Assembly (NCBI RefSeq): GCF_018614915.1
Contig: NZ_JAGGNU010000028.1
Coordinates: 1 to 64,000, forward strand
Direction: 5' to 3'
Origin: Variovorax paradoxus
GTDB lineage: Bacteria > Pseudomonadota > Gammaproteobacteria > Burkholderiales > Burkholderiaceae_C
DNA: 64,000 bases
Numbering within the stretch: the first letter of the stretch is position 1; the number at the start of each line of letters is the position of its first letter. The notes under the pieces were generated by a model. That model did no database searches and was not told the origin of the DNA. It saw only the letters and a list, made by a program, of their open reading frames with translations. Shown here in pieces: positions 42,727 through 51,495 of the stretch. A program made the translations under genes and the position numbers.

Positions 42727-42960
42727 TCAGGCGAGGGCGGCGGCCAGTTCGGCGTAGAGGTCTTCCGCGGTGCGGCGGTCGTTGGCCTCGCACACGAGAT
42801 CAAAGTAGGCGTGTCCGCGCGGAACGTGGATGTCGGCACCGCCGGCCTCGGCGATGGCGGCGGCATAGCGTCCGACCGTGACGATGTAGACGTCGTCGCT
42901 GAAAACGATGCGCGGCCCACGGGCCTCGCGCTCGATCCACTCGGCGCCGATGATTGACAC
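42727..42960 (-). CDS. 77-residue hypothetical protein, 5' end possibly lost
   Basis: Frame from GTG at 42960: SIIGAEWIEREARGPRIVFS, then DDVYIVTVGRYAAAIAEAGG, ADIHVPRGHAYFDLVCEAND and RRTAEDLYAELAAALA. Strand/helix periodicity and sensible codons look coding. The exact junction to the autotransporter fragment lies at the very start, so a longer original protein cut by the rearrangement is possible. No family recognised. It ends about 17 bases before the higBA operator, in the same direction as higB. Confidence 0.5.
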   Translation of the reverse strand: MSIIGAEWIEREARGPRIVFSDDVYIVTVGRYAAAIAEAGGADIHVPRGHAYFDLVCEANDRRTAEDLYAELAAALA

Positions 42961-43719
42961 GTAGAACTCGGTGCCGGCTGGCGCGTGGGCGGCCTGGCCG
43001 GCTACAGCCGCGCGAGCGCCGACACCGACGCGCGCAACAGCAGCGCCAAGACCGACAGCTACCACCTGGGCGTCTATGGCGGCACCCAGTGGGGCGCCAC
43101 CGCGCTGCGCCTGGGCGCCAACCACAGCTGGAACAAGACCGAGACCAGCCGCTCGGTCGCCTTCGCGGGCTTCGCCGACAGCCTCTCGGCCGACTACGAC
43201 AGCAGCACCACGCAGCTCTTCGGCGAAGCGGGGCACCGCATCGACGCAGGTTCGGTGGCGCTGGAGCCCTTCGCGCGCCTGGCCTACGTGCGGCTGCACA
43301 GCGACGCCTTCGTCGAGCGCGGCGGGCTGGCCGGCGTGCGCACGGAATCGCAGTCGCATGGCGCTGATGGAGGCGTGGATATCTGGCTGTACTTGCAGAA
43401 CGCGAGCAAGCCGATGATCGTGCAGTGCAAACACTGGTCGCGCAAGGTCGCAGTGGACGATGTGCGTGCGTTCTTCGGGGTGCTCAAGTCGCATGCCTTG
43501 GAGCGCGGCATCTTTGCCACCAGCTCCACGTTTACCGCCGATGCGTCCGCCTTTGCCCGTGCCCACGGGATCAGCGCCCAGAATCGTGCCGGGCTGTTAG
43601 ACCTCATCGAGAGCCGAACGCCGGAGCAGCGGGCGCTGTTGCTGAACACCGCTTACGAGGGCGAGTACTGGCGGCCGACGTGCGCAAGCTGCGGCGTGGT
43701 CGGCTCACCACTGGTTTGA
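42961..43719 (+). pseudogene. in-frame chimera: autotransporter beta-barrel piece fused to Mrr-type nuclease piece
   Basis: One open frame joins two unrelated genes, both lacking a proper start. Codons 1 to about 130 are from an autotransporter barrel (LGAGWRVGGLAGYSRAS, SYHLGVYGGTQWGATALRLG, FGEAGHRIDAGSVALEPFAR, AFVERGGLAG). After RTESQS the sequence becomes an Mrr_cat restriction nuclease: HGADGGVDIWLYLQNASKPM with the catalytic Asp, IVQCKHWSRKV with the QxK motif, then ALERGIFATSSTFTADASAF and a zinc-finger-like WRPTCASCGV, cut off at the stop. Whether it is translated is unknown; the barrel lacks its passenger and signal. Confidence 0.75.
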
Positions 43720-43738
43720 GCCATTCGAGCAGGACGTT

Positions 43739-43762
43739 GAACGGGCGGCAAAAGCGCCCGTT
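43739..43762. other. hairpin with no T-run
   Basis: AACGGGCG (43739-43746) and CGCCCGTT (43755-43762) are inverted around gcaaaag. It could stop or process a transcript but lacks the uridine tract of an intrinsic terminator. It lies 20 bases after the chimeric frame. Confidence 0.3.
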
Positions 43763-43810
43763 GCTGTCCTTCGGCTCGTGGCGAAGCGGACTTTGTCAGT
43801 TTCGGCAGCC

Positions 43811-43833
43811 GGCCAATTCTGTTGAAAAACTCG
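43811..43833 (+). repeat. IS1182-like terminal inverted repeat, left end
   Basis: 23 bases, identical (inverted) to 45404-45426. It marks the element boundary next to the remains of the Mrr-like gene. Confidence 0.9.
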
Positions 43834-43929
43834 TCTCGAATGCCGGGCCGCCCACGACACGCGCACTAGCTTTTAGGTTTTGAGTCCGGCACCAAGATCG
43901 ATTCTGTGGCGAAGTTCCTGCGGGTGCTT

Positions 43930-45372
43930 TCACGCCGTCTTGATCTCCATTTTTTGTACGCTTGGCATCAATCGCTTTGCCATGCGTCTCAGGTTCTGAG
44001 CGGTTGCCGCCAACAAGAATTCGTCATGTGCTCCGCTCAATCCTCGTAGACGCAGCCGATCGAGTTTAAGAATGCGCTTGAGGTGCGCAAAGAGCATTTC
44101 GACTTTCTTTCGATCGCGCCGCGACTGCTTGTACTGCGGCGTGTCGGCGAGCTCGCGAGCGACATCCCGTGATCGCTCATGCACGCTGCGCGTGATCCTT
44201 CGGCTGAGCATGTTGGGGCAGCACTGTTGCTTCATTGGGCATGCCATGCAGTCGTGCTGACTCGCGCTGTAGATAATCGTTCCGGCCTTGGTGATGCGCT
44301 CGCGTGGCTTGGCGAACTGGCGGCGATCACTCAGTAGAGCGTGGCCTTGCGGGCAGCGGTATTCGTTGGCTTGCTCATTCCACAGGAACTCACTGCTCGA
44401 TAGCGTACCGTCTTTGCGCTCGCTCTTGTCCATCACGGGTACATGCGGCGAGATGCCCTTGTCTTCGACCATCCACCCGAGCATCGGGCCTGTTCCATAC
44501 GCTGTATCGCCGACCAGGCGACGGGGCTTCATGCCGAAGCGCTCCTCCACGCGATCAATCATCGTCTTGGTCGATTCCACTTCGGATGTGCGGTGCGCGG
44601 GCGTTGCCTCGACGTCCACGATGATTCCAGCCTGCAAGTCGATCAGGTAGTTGGTTGAGTAGGCGTAGAAGGCAGGGCCGCCTGGAGCAGCCGTCCATTG
44701 CGCTGCAGGGTCGGTCAGCGAGATGTTTTTCTCGGAGGTCGAAGGTCCCGGTGGGTCATCGGAATCGTCGCCCGTCGGATTGCTCTCTTCCAAGGCGGCA
44801 AGGTATTCGCGCACAGCGCGGCTTGGCCCATCGCCCTTGCTCCACTCGGTAGTGTCGGCTCCCACGCCACCGCGACCGCGCTTCGCGTCCGCCTTGATGA
44901 TGCTGGCATCCACCGCAAACCCTTCACCACGTACAAGGCCTTCGCTCATGCAGCGCCGCAGCACGCTCTCGAAGACGTGGCGCAATGCGTCGCTATCGCG
45001 GAAGCGCCCGTGCCGATTCTTGGAGAAGGTCGAATGGTCGGGGATCGCGTCCTCCAGGCCAAGCCGACAGAACCATCGATAGGCCAGGTTCAAGTGGATC
45101 TCTTCGCAGAGTCGACGCTCGGAACGAATTCCGAAGCAGTAGCCCACGACCAGCATGCGCATCATCAATTCGGGATCGATTGATGGCCGCCCAGTGTGAC
45201 TATAGAAAGGCGCCAGGTGATGGCGCAAATCGCTGAGATCGAAGATCCGATCGATGCCCCTCAGCAGGTGACTTCGCGGAACATGATCGTCAAGGTTGAA
45301 CGAGTAGAAGAGCTTGTCTTGCACGCCACCTTGATGACCCATCATGTCGATGCACTCCTCAGCGAGATGCAC
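43930..45372 (-). CDS. IS1182-family transposase
   Basis: 480 residues from 45372. An N-terminal DUF772-type domain (DKLFYSFNLDDHVPRSHLLR, SHTGRPSIDPELMMRMLVVG, YCFGIRSERRLCEEIHLNLA, YRWFCRLGLEDAIPDHSTFS), a DDE core with GFAVDASIIKADAKRG (Asp), RRLVGDTAYGTGPMLGWM (Asp), and at the C-terminal end RDRKKVEMLFAHLKRILKLD (Glu). All three acids are present. A 4-Cys knuckle (CMACPMKQQCCPN) precedes the last part. Intact, with proper TIRs, so probably functional. Confidence 0.95.
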   Translation of the reverse strand: MHLAEECIDMMGHQGGVQDKLFYSFNLDDHVPRSHLLRGIDRIFDLSDLRHHLAPFYSHTGRPSIDPELMMRMLVVGYCFGIRSERRLCEEIHLNLAYRWFCRLGLEDAIPDHSTFSKNRHGRFRDSDALRHVFESVLRRCMSEGLVRGEGFAVDASIIKADAKRGRGGVGADTTEWSKGDGPSRAVREYLAALEESNPTGDDSDDPPGPSTSEKNISLTDPAAQWTAAPGGPAFYAYSTNYLIDLQAGIIVDVEATPAHRTSEVESTKTMIDRVEERFGMKPRRLVGDTAYGTGPMLGWMVEDKGISPHVPVMDKSERKDGTLSSSEFLWNEQANEYRCPQGHALLSDRRQFAKPRERITKAGTIIYSASQHDCMACPMKQQCCPNMLSRRITRSVHERSRDVARELADTPQYKQSRRDRKKVEMLFAHLKRILKLDRLRLRGLSGAHDEFLLAATAQNLRRMAKRLMPSVQKMEIKTA

Positions 45373-45403
45373 CCAACATAGTCGAGACGGCCCGAATTTC
45401 CAG

Positions 45404-45426
45404 CGAGTTTTTCAACAGAATTGGCC
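45404..45426 (-). repeat. IS1182-like terminal inverted repeat, right end
   Basis: 23 bases, the exact inverse of the left end. Transposase translation begins 32 bases inside it. Confidence 0.9.
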
Positions 45427-45574
45427 AAGATCACACGTTCGTCCGCGACCTCCGAGCGCATTGCTGGGGCATCACGGCCCTACGCTGGAACGGGAAACGC
45501 GAGCGTCCTCTTTTGCAAAGCTTTCGTCGATTCCATCACGCGGCGCATTGGCCCAATGGGCGCAAACTGAATGC

Positions 45575-45775
45575 ATGTTCAGAGCACTATTGCTTCTACT
45601 GGTTGCCCTCGGTCCACTCTGGCTTGTCTACATGTTCGGCCTCTGGCTGTTGGTTGCATGCGTGGCGCTCGTGGCGGCAACCTTCACGTTTTCGACGGGC
45701 AAGGCACGCCCTTCGGAGGAGAATCAAGGCGGCCGGCTCACTGGCTACCGCACCACCACGTTTGCGGACTTCTAG
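45575..45775 (+). CDS. 66-residue membrane protein
   Basis: ATG at 45575. Two closely set hydrophobic stretches (ALLLLLVALGPLWLVYMFGL, then WLLVACVALVAATFTF) followed by a polar tail KARPSEENQGG and GYRTTTFADF. It looks like a small inner-membrane protein. No family recognised and no strong ribosome site, and it lies between an IS element and IS110 debris, so it may be a leftover. Confidence 0.45.
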   Translation: MFRALLLLLVALGPLWLVYMFGLWLLVACVALVAATFTFSTGKARPSEENQGGRLTGYRTTTFADF

Positions 45776-45940
45776 CCACGATTTGGTGCCCGCAAATTGG
45801 CCGCAGGCGGTTTCCGTGGCGGCGAGAATTGGGGAGCGTCGCAGGAGCGCTAGAGTCGGAAGCGTCGGCGATCGGGCGGGCCCAGTAGCTCGCGGCGCGC
45901 TCTCTCTAGACTCGTACTCCCTTTACGAAGGAGAGCTCGA

Positions 45941-46045
45941 ATGACGTACTTCACCGGAATCGACGTGTCGCTGCGCTCCGTCTCGGTCCTTCTGGCGCGA
46001 CCGGAAAAGTGCGCCCGACAGTGGACTTGGAAGAGGTCCGTTTGA
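45941..46045 (+). pseudogene. IS110-family transposase, N-terminal fragment
   Basis: ATG at 45941 with AAGGAG before it. MTYFTGIDVSLRSVSVLLAR is the RuvC-like beginning (first Asp in GIDVS) of IS110 transposases. Family-like sequence is then lost and the frame ends after 34 codons. The rest of the element is gone, and a LysR-domain fragment starts immediately after. Confidence 0.75.
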
Positions 46046-46051
46046 AGAATC

Positions 46052-46618
46052 ATGAAGCCAAGTCGCACACAAGCCCACCACACCAACGCCAGTTCCCTCG
46101 AGGCGATCGAACGCGGCACGCTGGACTGCGCGGTCGGGATGTTCCCGGCGCTGCCCCACAGCGTCCGTGTGCACAGTCTTCGCGCGGACCACTACGTCTG
46201 CGTCATGAGGCGAGGGCACGAACTCGGCTGCGGGATGTCGCTGGATGCGTTTGCCGACGCGCGGCATGTGCTCGTTTCGCCTTCAGGCCAGGACATGGGC
46301 ATCGTCGACAGTTGGCTCAGCCTGCATGGCCGCAGCCGCAGCGTGGTCGCGGTAGTCAACCGCTTTGCCGACGCACGGCGGATCGTGGCCGACAGTGAGC
46401 TGCTGGTCTGCGTTCCGAGCGAGCTTCTCCATGGCCACGCTCGCAAGCTCATGGTCAAGAACAAACTAGTGACGCGCAAGCTGCCGTTCGAGGTGGAGAA
46501 GCTCCTGTACAAGTTAATCTGGCATGAGCGGCTGCATGCGCACCCTGCTCATCAGTGGTTCCGCTCGCTCGTGGCGGAGGTCTGCGGCGCAACTCGCGTC
46601 AATGAGCGGACCCAATGA
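46052..46618 (+). pseudogene. LysR-type regulator, effector domain only (N-terminus replaced)
   Basis: From about codon 15: LEAIERGTLDCAVGMFPALP, VRVHSLRADHYVCVMRRGHE, LVSPSGQDMGIVDSW, RRIVADSELLVCVPSELL and HPAHQWFRSLVAEVC. This is the second half of a NodD/NahR-group LysR regulator, with the DNA-binding head missing. The first codons (MKPSRTQAHHTNA) derive from the junction with IS110. A truncated regulator of the following hydrolase gene is a possible history. Confidence 0.75.
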
Positions 46619-46700
46619 ATTCATTTGCTTTCCTCGTTGGACTCGCCGCATCCGAAGACCTCTAATTCGTGCCTTACCACGAATACCACGGAGACTCTTC

Positions 46701-47753
46701 ATGCTTCACATGTCCGGAAAGATGGCCGCCGCGGCCTGCGCGCTTGTGCTCGGATGCGGCGGCATCGAGGCCGCCGCTGCCTCGATCGGCGGGCCTTTGA
46801 ATCTGGCCGACGAGGGGATGTTCTTCGTCGGCGGAAAGCCGGTGGCTTCCAAGTTTCCAGGCGTCTCGCCGGCCGGGCCGGTGCAGCCCGGGACCGTGAC
46901 GGTCAACCAGATGTATGTGCACTACCGCATCCCCGCAAGCAGAAGCAGCGCGACCCCGATCGTGCTGGTGCACGGCGGTGGCCTGAGCGGAATGAGCTAC
47001 GAGACCACGCCCGACGGACGCGAAGGGTGGGCCACTTACCTCGTGCGCAAGGGGCATGCCGTTTATGTGGTCGACACGCCCGGGCGTGGACGCTCCGGCT
47101 TCGATTCGACTGCCATCAACGAAGCCAAGGCCGAGGCGAAGGTCTCTGGCCTGCCCGCCAGTGTGTTGATGGTGACGGGCGAGTTGGCCTGGCCTCTTTT
47201 TCGCTTCGGGCCTTCGCGTGGCACCGCGTACTTCGATACCCAGTTTCCGGTCGAGGAATTCTCGAAATTCGCTGCCCAAGGAGTTCCCTTTGCCGAGGCC
47301 ATGCTCGAAGGTGGCGGCATGGGCACGGCCCCGCCGGCGCTCGCGGCGCTGCTGGACGACATCGGCCCGGCGATCATCGTGGTGCACTCGCTGGCCGGCC
47401 AATTTGCCGATGCCCTGGTGGGCTTGCGCCCAGGCTTGGTCAAGGCGGTCGTCAACATCGAGGGCGCACAGTCGGTGGTTCCCACCGACGCGCAGATCGC
47501 GGCCTACAAGGGTGTTCCCGTGCTGGAACTGTTCGGCGACCATTTGGAAGCACCCGTGTTCACGGGCCGGCCGCGCTACGAGGCTCGAAAGGCCGTGGTG
47601 GAGCGAATCAACCGCCTCGAAGGCGGCACGGCGTCCCTGGTGCGCCTTCCGGACGCGGGTCTGAAAGGCAACTCGCACATGATGATGCAGGACAAGAACA
47701 ACCTGGAAGTGGCTGACTTCATCTTGAGCTGGATCGCGGACAAGGTGCGCTGA
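46701..47753 (+). CDS. exported alpha/beta hydrolase (esterase-like)
   Basis: 350 residues; ATG at 46701 with GGAG 9 bases before. A signal peptide (KMAAAACALVLGCGGIEAAA) with a GCGG stretch that could be a weak lipobox. IVLVHGGGLSGMSYETTPDG (oxyanion loop), IIVVHSLAGQFADALVG (nucleophile Ser), LELFGDHLEAP (acid) and KGNSHMMMQDKNN (His). It resembles secreted esterases of soil proteobacteria. Periplasmic hydrolysis of an ester could supply the substrates of nearby pathways, but there is no direct link. Confidence 0.82.
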   Translation: MLHMSGKMAAAACALVLGCGGIEAAAASIGGPLNLADEGMFFVGGKPVASKFPGVSPAGPVQPGTVTVNQMYVHYRIPASRSSATPIVLVHGGGLSGMSYETTPDGREGWATYLVRKGHAVYVVDTPGRGRSGFDSTAINEAKAEAKVSGLPASVLMVTGELAWPLFRFGPSRGTAYFDTQFPVEEFSKFAAQGVPFAEAMLEGGGMGTAPPALAALLDDIGPAIIVVHSLAGQFADALVGLRPGLVKAVVNIEGAQSVVPTDAQIAAYKGVPVLELFGDHLEAPVFTGRPRYEARKAVVERINRLEGGTASLVRLPDAGLKGNSHMMMQDKNNLEVADFILSWIADKVR

Positions 47754-48013
47754 TCCACTCTCCGGCGCGGGGCCATGGCGATGACGAAGCCGACGACCGC
47801 ATCCTTTACGCCACCGGCGCCCGATCCGAAGGCCAGCAAGCTCAGCCTCAGCTATGTGCACACCTTTCCAAGCACACGGCGCTGTATGCACTGTGGCTCG
47901 CATCAGCAACAGGAGCTGGGCCGCGCTGACGGTGGGCGGGCCGGCGTTCATCAGCACGAGTGTGTTCGCGCCCAGAACTTCCAGTGGGTACGACCTCGCA
48001 TTCGCCACGCGTT
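47754..48013. other. intergenic stretch without a gene
   Basis: 260 bases between the hydrolase and the convergent LysR gene. All frames lack motif or start support. No hairpin with a T-run was seen. Confidence 0.4.
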
Positions 48014-48946
48014 CTAGAGTGCCTTGCTTCGGCCCGCCCGCGTCGGTGCCGGTCGCTGCGCTGCCCGCGGCGCGACGACGAAGTCGACGAAGCCTTGTGC
48101 AGCGTGGGAGAGCGAAACGCCTGCGCGCTGCACGAGCGAGACCTCGCGGTCGATCAGGGGGTTCTCCACACGCTTCCAGCCGATCCGCGCCGGGTCCGCC
48201 AGCTTCACCGCATAGCCGGGGAGGATCGCGACGCCGAGCCCGGCGTCCACCATCCCGATGAGCGAGCCCGCGTAGTTCGCCTCCCTTGCGGGCTTCAGCA
48301 CCAGGCCTGCAGCCGCGAAGCCTGCCTCGGTGAGATCGCGGAACACGCTGCCGCGGCTCAATGCGAGCACCGGTTCCTGGGCGACATCCGCCCAGGTCAG
48401 TTGCTGCAGGCGGCTGAACGCATGCCCGGCCGGGAATGCGGCTGCCATGGCTTCCGAGAACAGCAGGGTGCGCTGGATGTCGGCTTCATCGGACGCGAAG
48501 GTGCCGATGCCGACGTCGGCCGCACCGCTGCGCACGAGCGGCAGCACCTGATTGGGCAATGTGTCTTGCAGTACGACCTCGATGCCGGGGTACTGCGTGC
48601 CGAAGGCAGCCAGGATCGGCGGAAGGTAGGTGCTGGACAGAACCAGCGGAGCCGCCACCACCACGCGCCCGCGTTCCCTCGCCACCAGCTTGTCCACGCC
48701 CGCGATCGCCGACTCGAGTTCGGCGAGGATCCGTTCCGCGCGCGGAAAGAACTCGCTGCCCGCGGCCGTCAGAGCCACGGCTCGCGTGGTGCGGTCGAAC
48801 AGCCGGCTGTCGATGGCGCCTTCGAGTTCGCGCACGAGCAGGCTGAGGGCCGATTGCGTGACGTGCATGGCTTGCGCGGCGCGGGTGAAGTTGCCGAGCC
48901 GCGCAACCAGCACGAAAGCCCGGAGCTGGCGGAGAGTCACATTCAT
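48014..48946 (-). CDS. LysR family transcriptional regulator of the meta-cleavage operon
   Basis: 310 residues from ATG at 48946 (MNVTLRQLRAFVLVARLGNF). HTH at about 1-60 (AAQAMHVTQSALSLLVRELE). Effector domain with GRVVVAAPLVLSSTYLPPIL, GAADVGIGTFASDEADIQ and SLIGMVDAGLGVAILPGYAV. It is divergent from a Bug receptor gene and the lower meta-cleavage operon, with 119 bases between, so it is the likely regulator. Direct repeats in the gap fit LysR sites. Confidence 0.9.
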   Translation of the reverse strand: MNVTLRQLRAFVLVARLGNFTRAAQAMHVTQSALSLLVRELEGAIDSRLFDRTTRAVALTAAGSEFFPRAERILAELESAIAGVDKLVARERGRVVVAAPLVLSSTYLPPILAAFGTQYPGIEVVLQDTLPNQVLPLVRSGAADVGIGTFASDEADIQRTLLFSEAMAAAFPAGHAFSRLQQLTWADVAQEPVLALSRGSVFRDLTEAGFAAAGLVLKPAREANYAGSLIGMVDAGLGVAILPGYAVKLADPARIGWKRVENPLIDREVSLVQRAGVSLSHAAQGFVDFVVAPRAAQRPAPTRAGRSKAL

Positions 48947-48962
48947 GAGCGTAGCCACTCAT

Positions 48963-48986
48963 TCGATTGGAAAGTCTCGATTGAAA
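48963..48986. promoter_or_regulatory. tandem repeats in the LysR/Bug intergenic region
   Basis: TCGATTGGAA (48963-48972) and TCGATTGAAA (48977-48986) are direct repeats 14 bases apart, 17 bases upstream of the LysR start and about 80 bases from the Bug start. A further pair ATGCA...TGCAT spans about 48997-49018. LysR proteins bind such spaced sites. Assignment is tentative. Confidence 0.4.
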
Positions 48987-49065
48987 CATAGCCACATGCA
49001 TCTTCTAATCACTGCATGCAAGCCGATGAGACCCGGTCTGCACCCTCAACAGAAAGACCAGAGAC

Positions 49066-50040
49066 ATGAAACGCCGTGAACTCCTCGCCGCCGTGCCGGC
49101 GCTTGCTGCCGTGGCCTTGCCGTCATGGACCTCAGCGCAGCCTGTCTATCCGGGCTCGCCCGTCAAGGTGCTGGTGGGCTTCCCGCCCGGCACTGCAACA
49201 GACGTGGCCGTGCGCGCCATCGCGGAGCAGATGTCGAGGCGCCTGGGCCAGCCCTTCATCGTGGACAACAAGCCCGGCGCCGGCAGCAACATCGCCGCCA
49301 GGACAGTGGCCACGTCGCAGCCCGATGGCTACACCATCTTCGCGATCACGATCGCCAACATCATCAACGCCGCGTTCCCGGGTGCCCATGCGGTCGATCC
49401 GCTGAAAGAGTTCAAGCCGATCACGCTGATCGGGAACGTTCCCAATGTCCTGGTGGTTCACCCCTCGCTGAAGGTCACGACCGTCCCTGAACTCATCGCG
49501 CTCGCAAAGGCCAAGCCTGGCGCGCTGGCTTATGCATCATCCGGCGTCGGCACCTCGCCCCACCTGTCGGGCGAACAGTTCGCGTTGATGGCCGACGTCA
49601 AGATGGTCCACGTCCCGTACAAGGGGAGCACTCCCGCCGTGACCGACTTGCTCGGCGGCCAGGTGCAGCTCATGTTCGCCCCGGCTTCGACCGTGCTGCC
49701 GCACGTGCGCGCGAACAAGCTGGCGGCGCTGGCCGTCACCAGCCCTCGCAGGACCTCGAGCGTGCCGGATCTGCACACGCTCGACGAGTTGGGGCTGAAG
49801 GGCTTCGACACCTCGGTGTGGATGGGGCTGGTGGCCCCGGCCCAGACGCCGTCCGGCGTTATCGGCAAGTTGCGCACTACGGCGCACGCGGCGCTCGATT
49901 CGAGCGAGCTTCAAGCGATCTACAAGGCGCAGGCCGTCGATGTTGTCAAGACGAGCGACGAGGAGCTGTCCCGCTTCCTGCAGAGCGAGGGGGCGCGGTG
50001 GTCGAAGTTCATTCAGCAGACGGGCATCAAGCCCGAGTGA
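49066..50040 (+). CDS. Bug family (TctC-like) periplasmic binding protein 5
   Basis: 324 residues; ATG at 49066. Signal MKRRELLAAVPALAAVALPS with Arg-Arg and an end at TSAQ. Mature motifs: VKVLVGFPPGTATDVAVRAI, FIVDNKPGAGSNIAARTVA, QPDGYTIFAITIANI, HVPYKGSTPAVTDLLGGQVQ. The receptor is the first gene of the lower meta-cleavage operon; it probably binds the aromatic acid that feeds it, or an oxalocrotonate-like breakdown acid. There is no TctAB. Confidence 0.92.
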   Translation: MKRRELLAAVPALAAVALPSWTSAQPVYPGSPVKVLVGFPPGTATDVAVRAIAEQMSRRLGQPFIVDNKPGAGSNIAARTVATSQPDGYTIFAITIANIINAAFPGAHAVDPLKEFKPITLIGNVPNVLVVHPSLKVTTVPELIALAKAKPGALAYASSGVGTSPHLSGEQFALMADVKMVHVPYKGSTPAVTDLLGGQVQLMFAPASTVLPHVRANKLAALAVTSPRRTSSVPDLHTLDELGLKGFDTSVWMGLVAPAQTPSGVIGKLRTTAHAALDSSELQAIYKAQAVDVVKTSDEELSRFLQSEGARWSKFIQQTGIKPE

Positions 50041-50072
50041 GAGAAGCATTTTCTTCAGAAAGGAATACCGGA

Positions 50073-50597
50073 ATGTCCAAACTGCGTGCCACCGAGTGCC
50101 GCGAGTTCATCGCTGCCGTCACCGAGAAGGCTGCCGAGATGGGGGTGCCCATCTCCGTTGCCATCGTCGGGCCCGAAGGTCACCTGATCGCGCTCGAGCG
50201 CATGGATGACGCGGGCTTCATCACTCCGGACACCGCCCGCGCCAAGGCGTTCACCGTCGCCGCTTTCCGTTCGATGAGCCCGCGTTTCAGCGATGGCCTG
50301 GTCATTCAGCAATGGTTCAAAGAGCGCAACCCCCAGATGCTGGCGAACGCATCGGTGTTCACCAACGGGCAGGTGGTCGCCTCCGGTGGATGTGCGCCTG
50401 TGTTCAAGGGCAACGAGATGGTCGGCTCCTACGGCATCAGCGGTGCGACCGGCGACCAGGACGAGGAGATCGGCCAGTACGCCCGGGCCAAGGTGGGTTG
50501 GGCGCACATGCCGGTCGACGACACGACGCCTGAAAGCGTGAAGAAGCACGTCAACGAGATCTACAACAAGGTAGGTCTGAACGACCGCGCCCTCTGA
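50073..50597 (+). CDS. GlcG/HbpS-like heme-degrading-superfamily protein
   Basis: 174 residues; ATG at 50073 behind AAAGGAATACCGG. ISVAIVGPEGHLIALERMDD, DTARAKAFTVAAFRS and ASVFTNGQVVASGGCAPVFK, then MVGSYGISGATGDQDEEIGQ are the typical signs of the GlcG/HbpS fold (also seen as an uncharacterised protein in glycolate and aromatic operons). It has no signal peptide. Known relatives bind heme or cobalamin or act as accessory catabolic proteins. Its role between a Bug receptor and the hydratase is not known. Confidence 0.85.
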   Translation: MSKLRATECREFIAAVTEKAAEMGVPISVAIVGPEGHLIALERMDDAGFITPDTARAKAFTVAAFRSMSPRFSDGLVIQQWFKERNPQMLANASVFTNGQVVASGGCAPVFKGNEMVGSYGISGATGDQDEEIGQYARAKVGWAHMPVDDTTPESVKKHVNEIYNKVGLNDRAL

Positions 50598-50679
50598 GCA
50601 CCATGCCCGGCGGCTGAGCTGCCCGGTATTCCCCCATGCGAATTTTCAATGCCTGCCGCGCGCGGGCAACGGAGAACCC

Positions 50680-51495
50680 ATGCCTTCCCAACCCGCCGTC
50701 CTGGCTGAAGCAGCCGCAGCCCTGCGGGACGCTGCCAAGTCCGGCAACTGCATCCCGCCGTTGAGAGTCAGCTATCCCGGCCTGGATGCTGCCGATGCCT
50801 ACGCCATCCAGCGGATGAACTCCGAGCGCAGACTTGCCGAAGGCCGTCGCATGGTCGGATGCAAGATCGGCCTGACAGCACGCGCCGTGCAGGTGCAGCT
50901 CGGCGTCGACCGGCCTGATTTCGGCGTCCTCTTCGACGACATGAGCTTCGGCGACGCAGAGCCGATCCCCATGCAGCAGCTCCATCAGCCGAAGGTCGAG
51001 GCGGAGATCGCGTTCGTGCTCGGCCGAGACCTCGACATGGGAAACCCAGGGCACGCGGAGGTGATCAGGGCCGTGGACCATGTCCTTCCGGCGATCGAAA
51101 TCGTAGGCAGCCGCATCGCGGGCTGGGACATCCGTTTCGTCGACACGGTCGCGGACAACGCATCCTCCGGCGCCTTCGTCCTGGGCGGAAGCCCGCGGCT
51201 GCTCAGGGAGATCGACCTCAGGCTGTGCGGCATGGTCATGAACCGCCGCGGCGAACCGGTGTCGGTCGGCGCGGGTGCGGCATGCCTGGGCAATCCGGTC
51301 AATGCGGTGGTCTGGCTGGCCCGCACCATGGCCGCGCTCGGCCAACCGCTGCGTGCCGGGGACCTGGTGCTCTCGGGCGCACTCGGCCCGATGGTGCCGG
51401 TCGCACCCGGCGACGTGTTCGAAAGCTGCATCAACGGCCTCGGAAGCGTCAGGGCCGTGTTTGAAACCGCTCCCGCCACAAAGGAACCGCAATGA
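50680..51495 (+). CDS. 2-oxopent-4-enoate hydratase (FAH-superfamily, MhpD/DmpE type)
   Basis: 271 residues. ATG at 50680 with CGGAGAACCC. GCKIGLTARAVQVQLGVDRP, DFGVLFDDM, KVEAEIAFVLGRDLDMGN (Glu metal ligand region), PAIEIVGSRIAGWDIRFVDT and VADNASSGAFVLGG define the hydratase/decarboxylase family. The next gene is the closely related decarboxylase, so by contrast (MhpD-like KIG and GVLFDDM) this one is the hydratase, turning 2-hydroxypenta-2,4-dienoate into 4-hydroxy-2-oxovalerate. The stop overlaps the next start. Confidence 0.85.
   Translation: MPSQPAVLAEAAAALRDAAKSGNCIPPLRVSYPGLDAADAYAIQRMNSERRLAEGRRMVGCKIGLTARAVQVQLGVDRPDFGVLFDDMSFGDAEPIPMQQLHQPKVEAEIAFVLGRDLDMGNPGHAEVIRAVDHVLPAIEIVGSRIAGWDIRFVDTVADNASSGAFVLGGSPRLLREIDLRLCGMVMNRRGEPVSVGAGAACLGNPVNAVVWLARTMAALGQPLRAGDLVLSGALGPMVPVAPGDVFESCINGLGSVRAVFETAPATKEPQ

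Larger units (their letters stand above)
43811..45426 (-). mobile_element. complete IS1182-like insertion sequence (1616 bases)
   Basis: Perfect 23-base terminal inverted repeats: GGCCAATTCTGTTGAAAAAC then TCG at 43811-43833, and the inverse at 45404-45426, with further partial matching inward (both ends reach GGGCCG about 38-42 bases in). One transposase gene fills the middle on the minus strand. A direct target repeat is not evident in the four bases on each side (agcc, aaga). The element is intact and may be active. It lies inside a zone of truncated genes. Confidence 0.9.

Noticed and set aside
43739..43762. Hairpin after the chimeric frame as a terminator
   Set aside because: There is no T-run on either side, so it is listed only as a hairpin.
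46674..48008. 444-codon minus-strand frame opposite the exported hydrolase
   Set aside because: The composition is that of an antisense shadow, and the plus strand has the signal peptide and Ser/Asp/His pattern.
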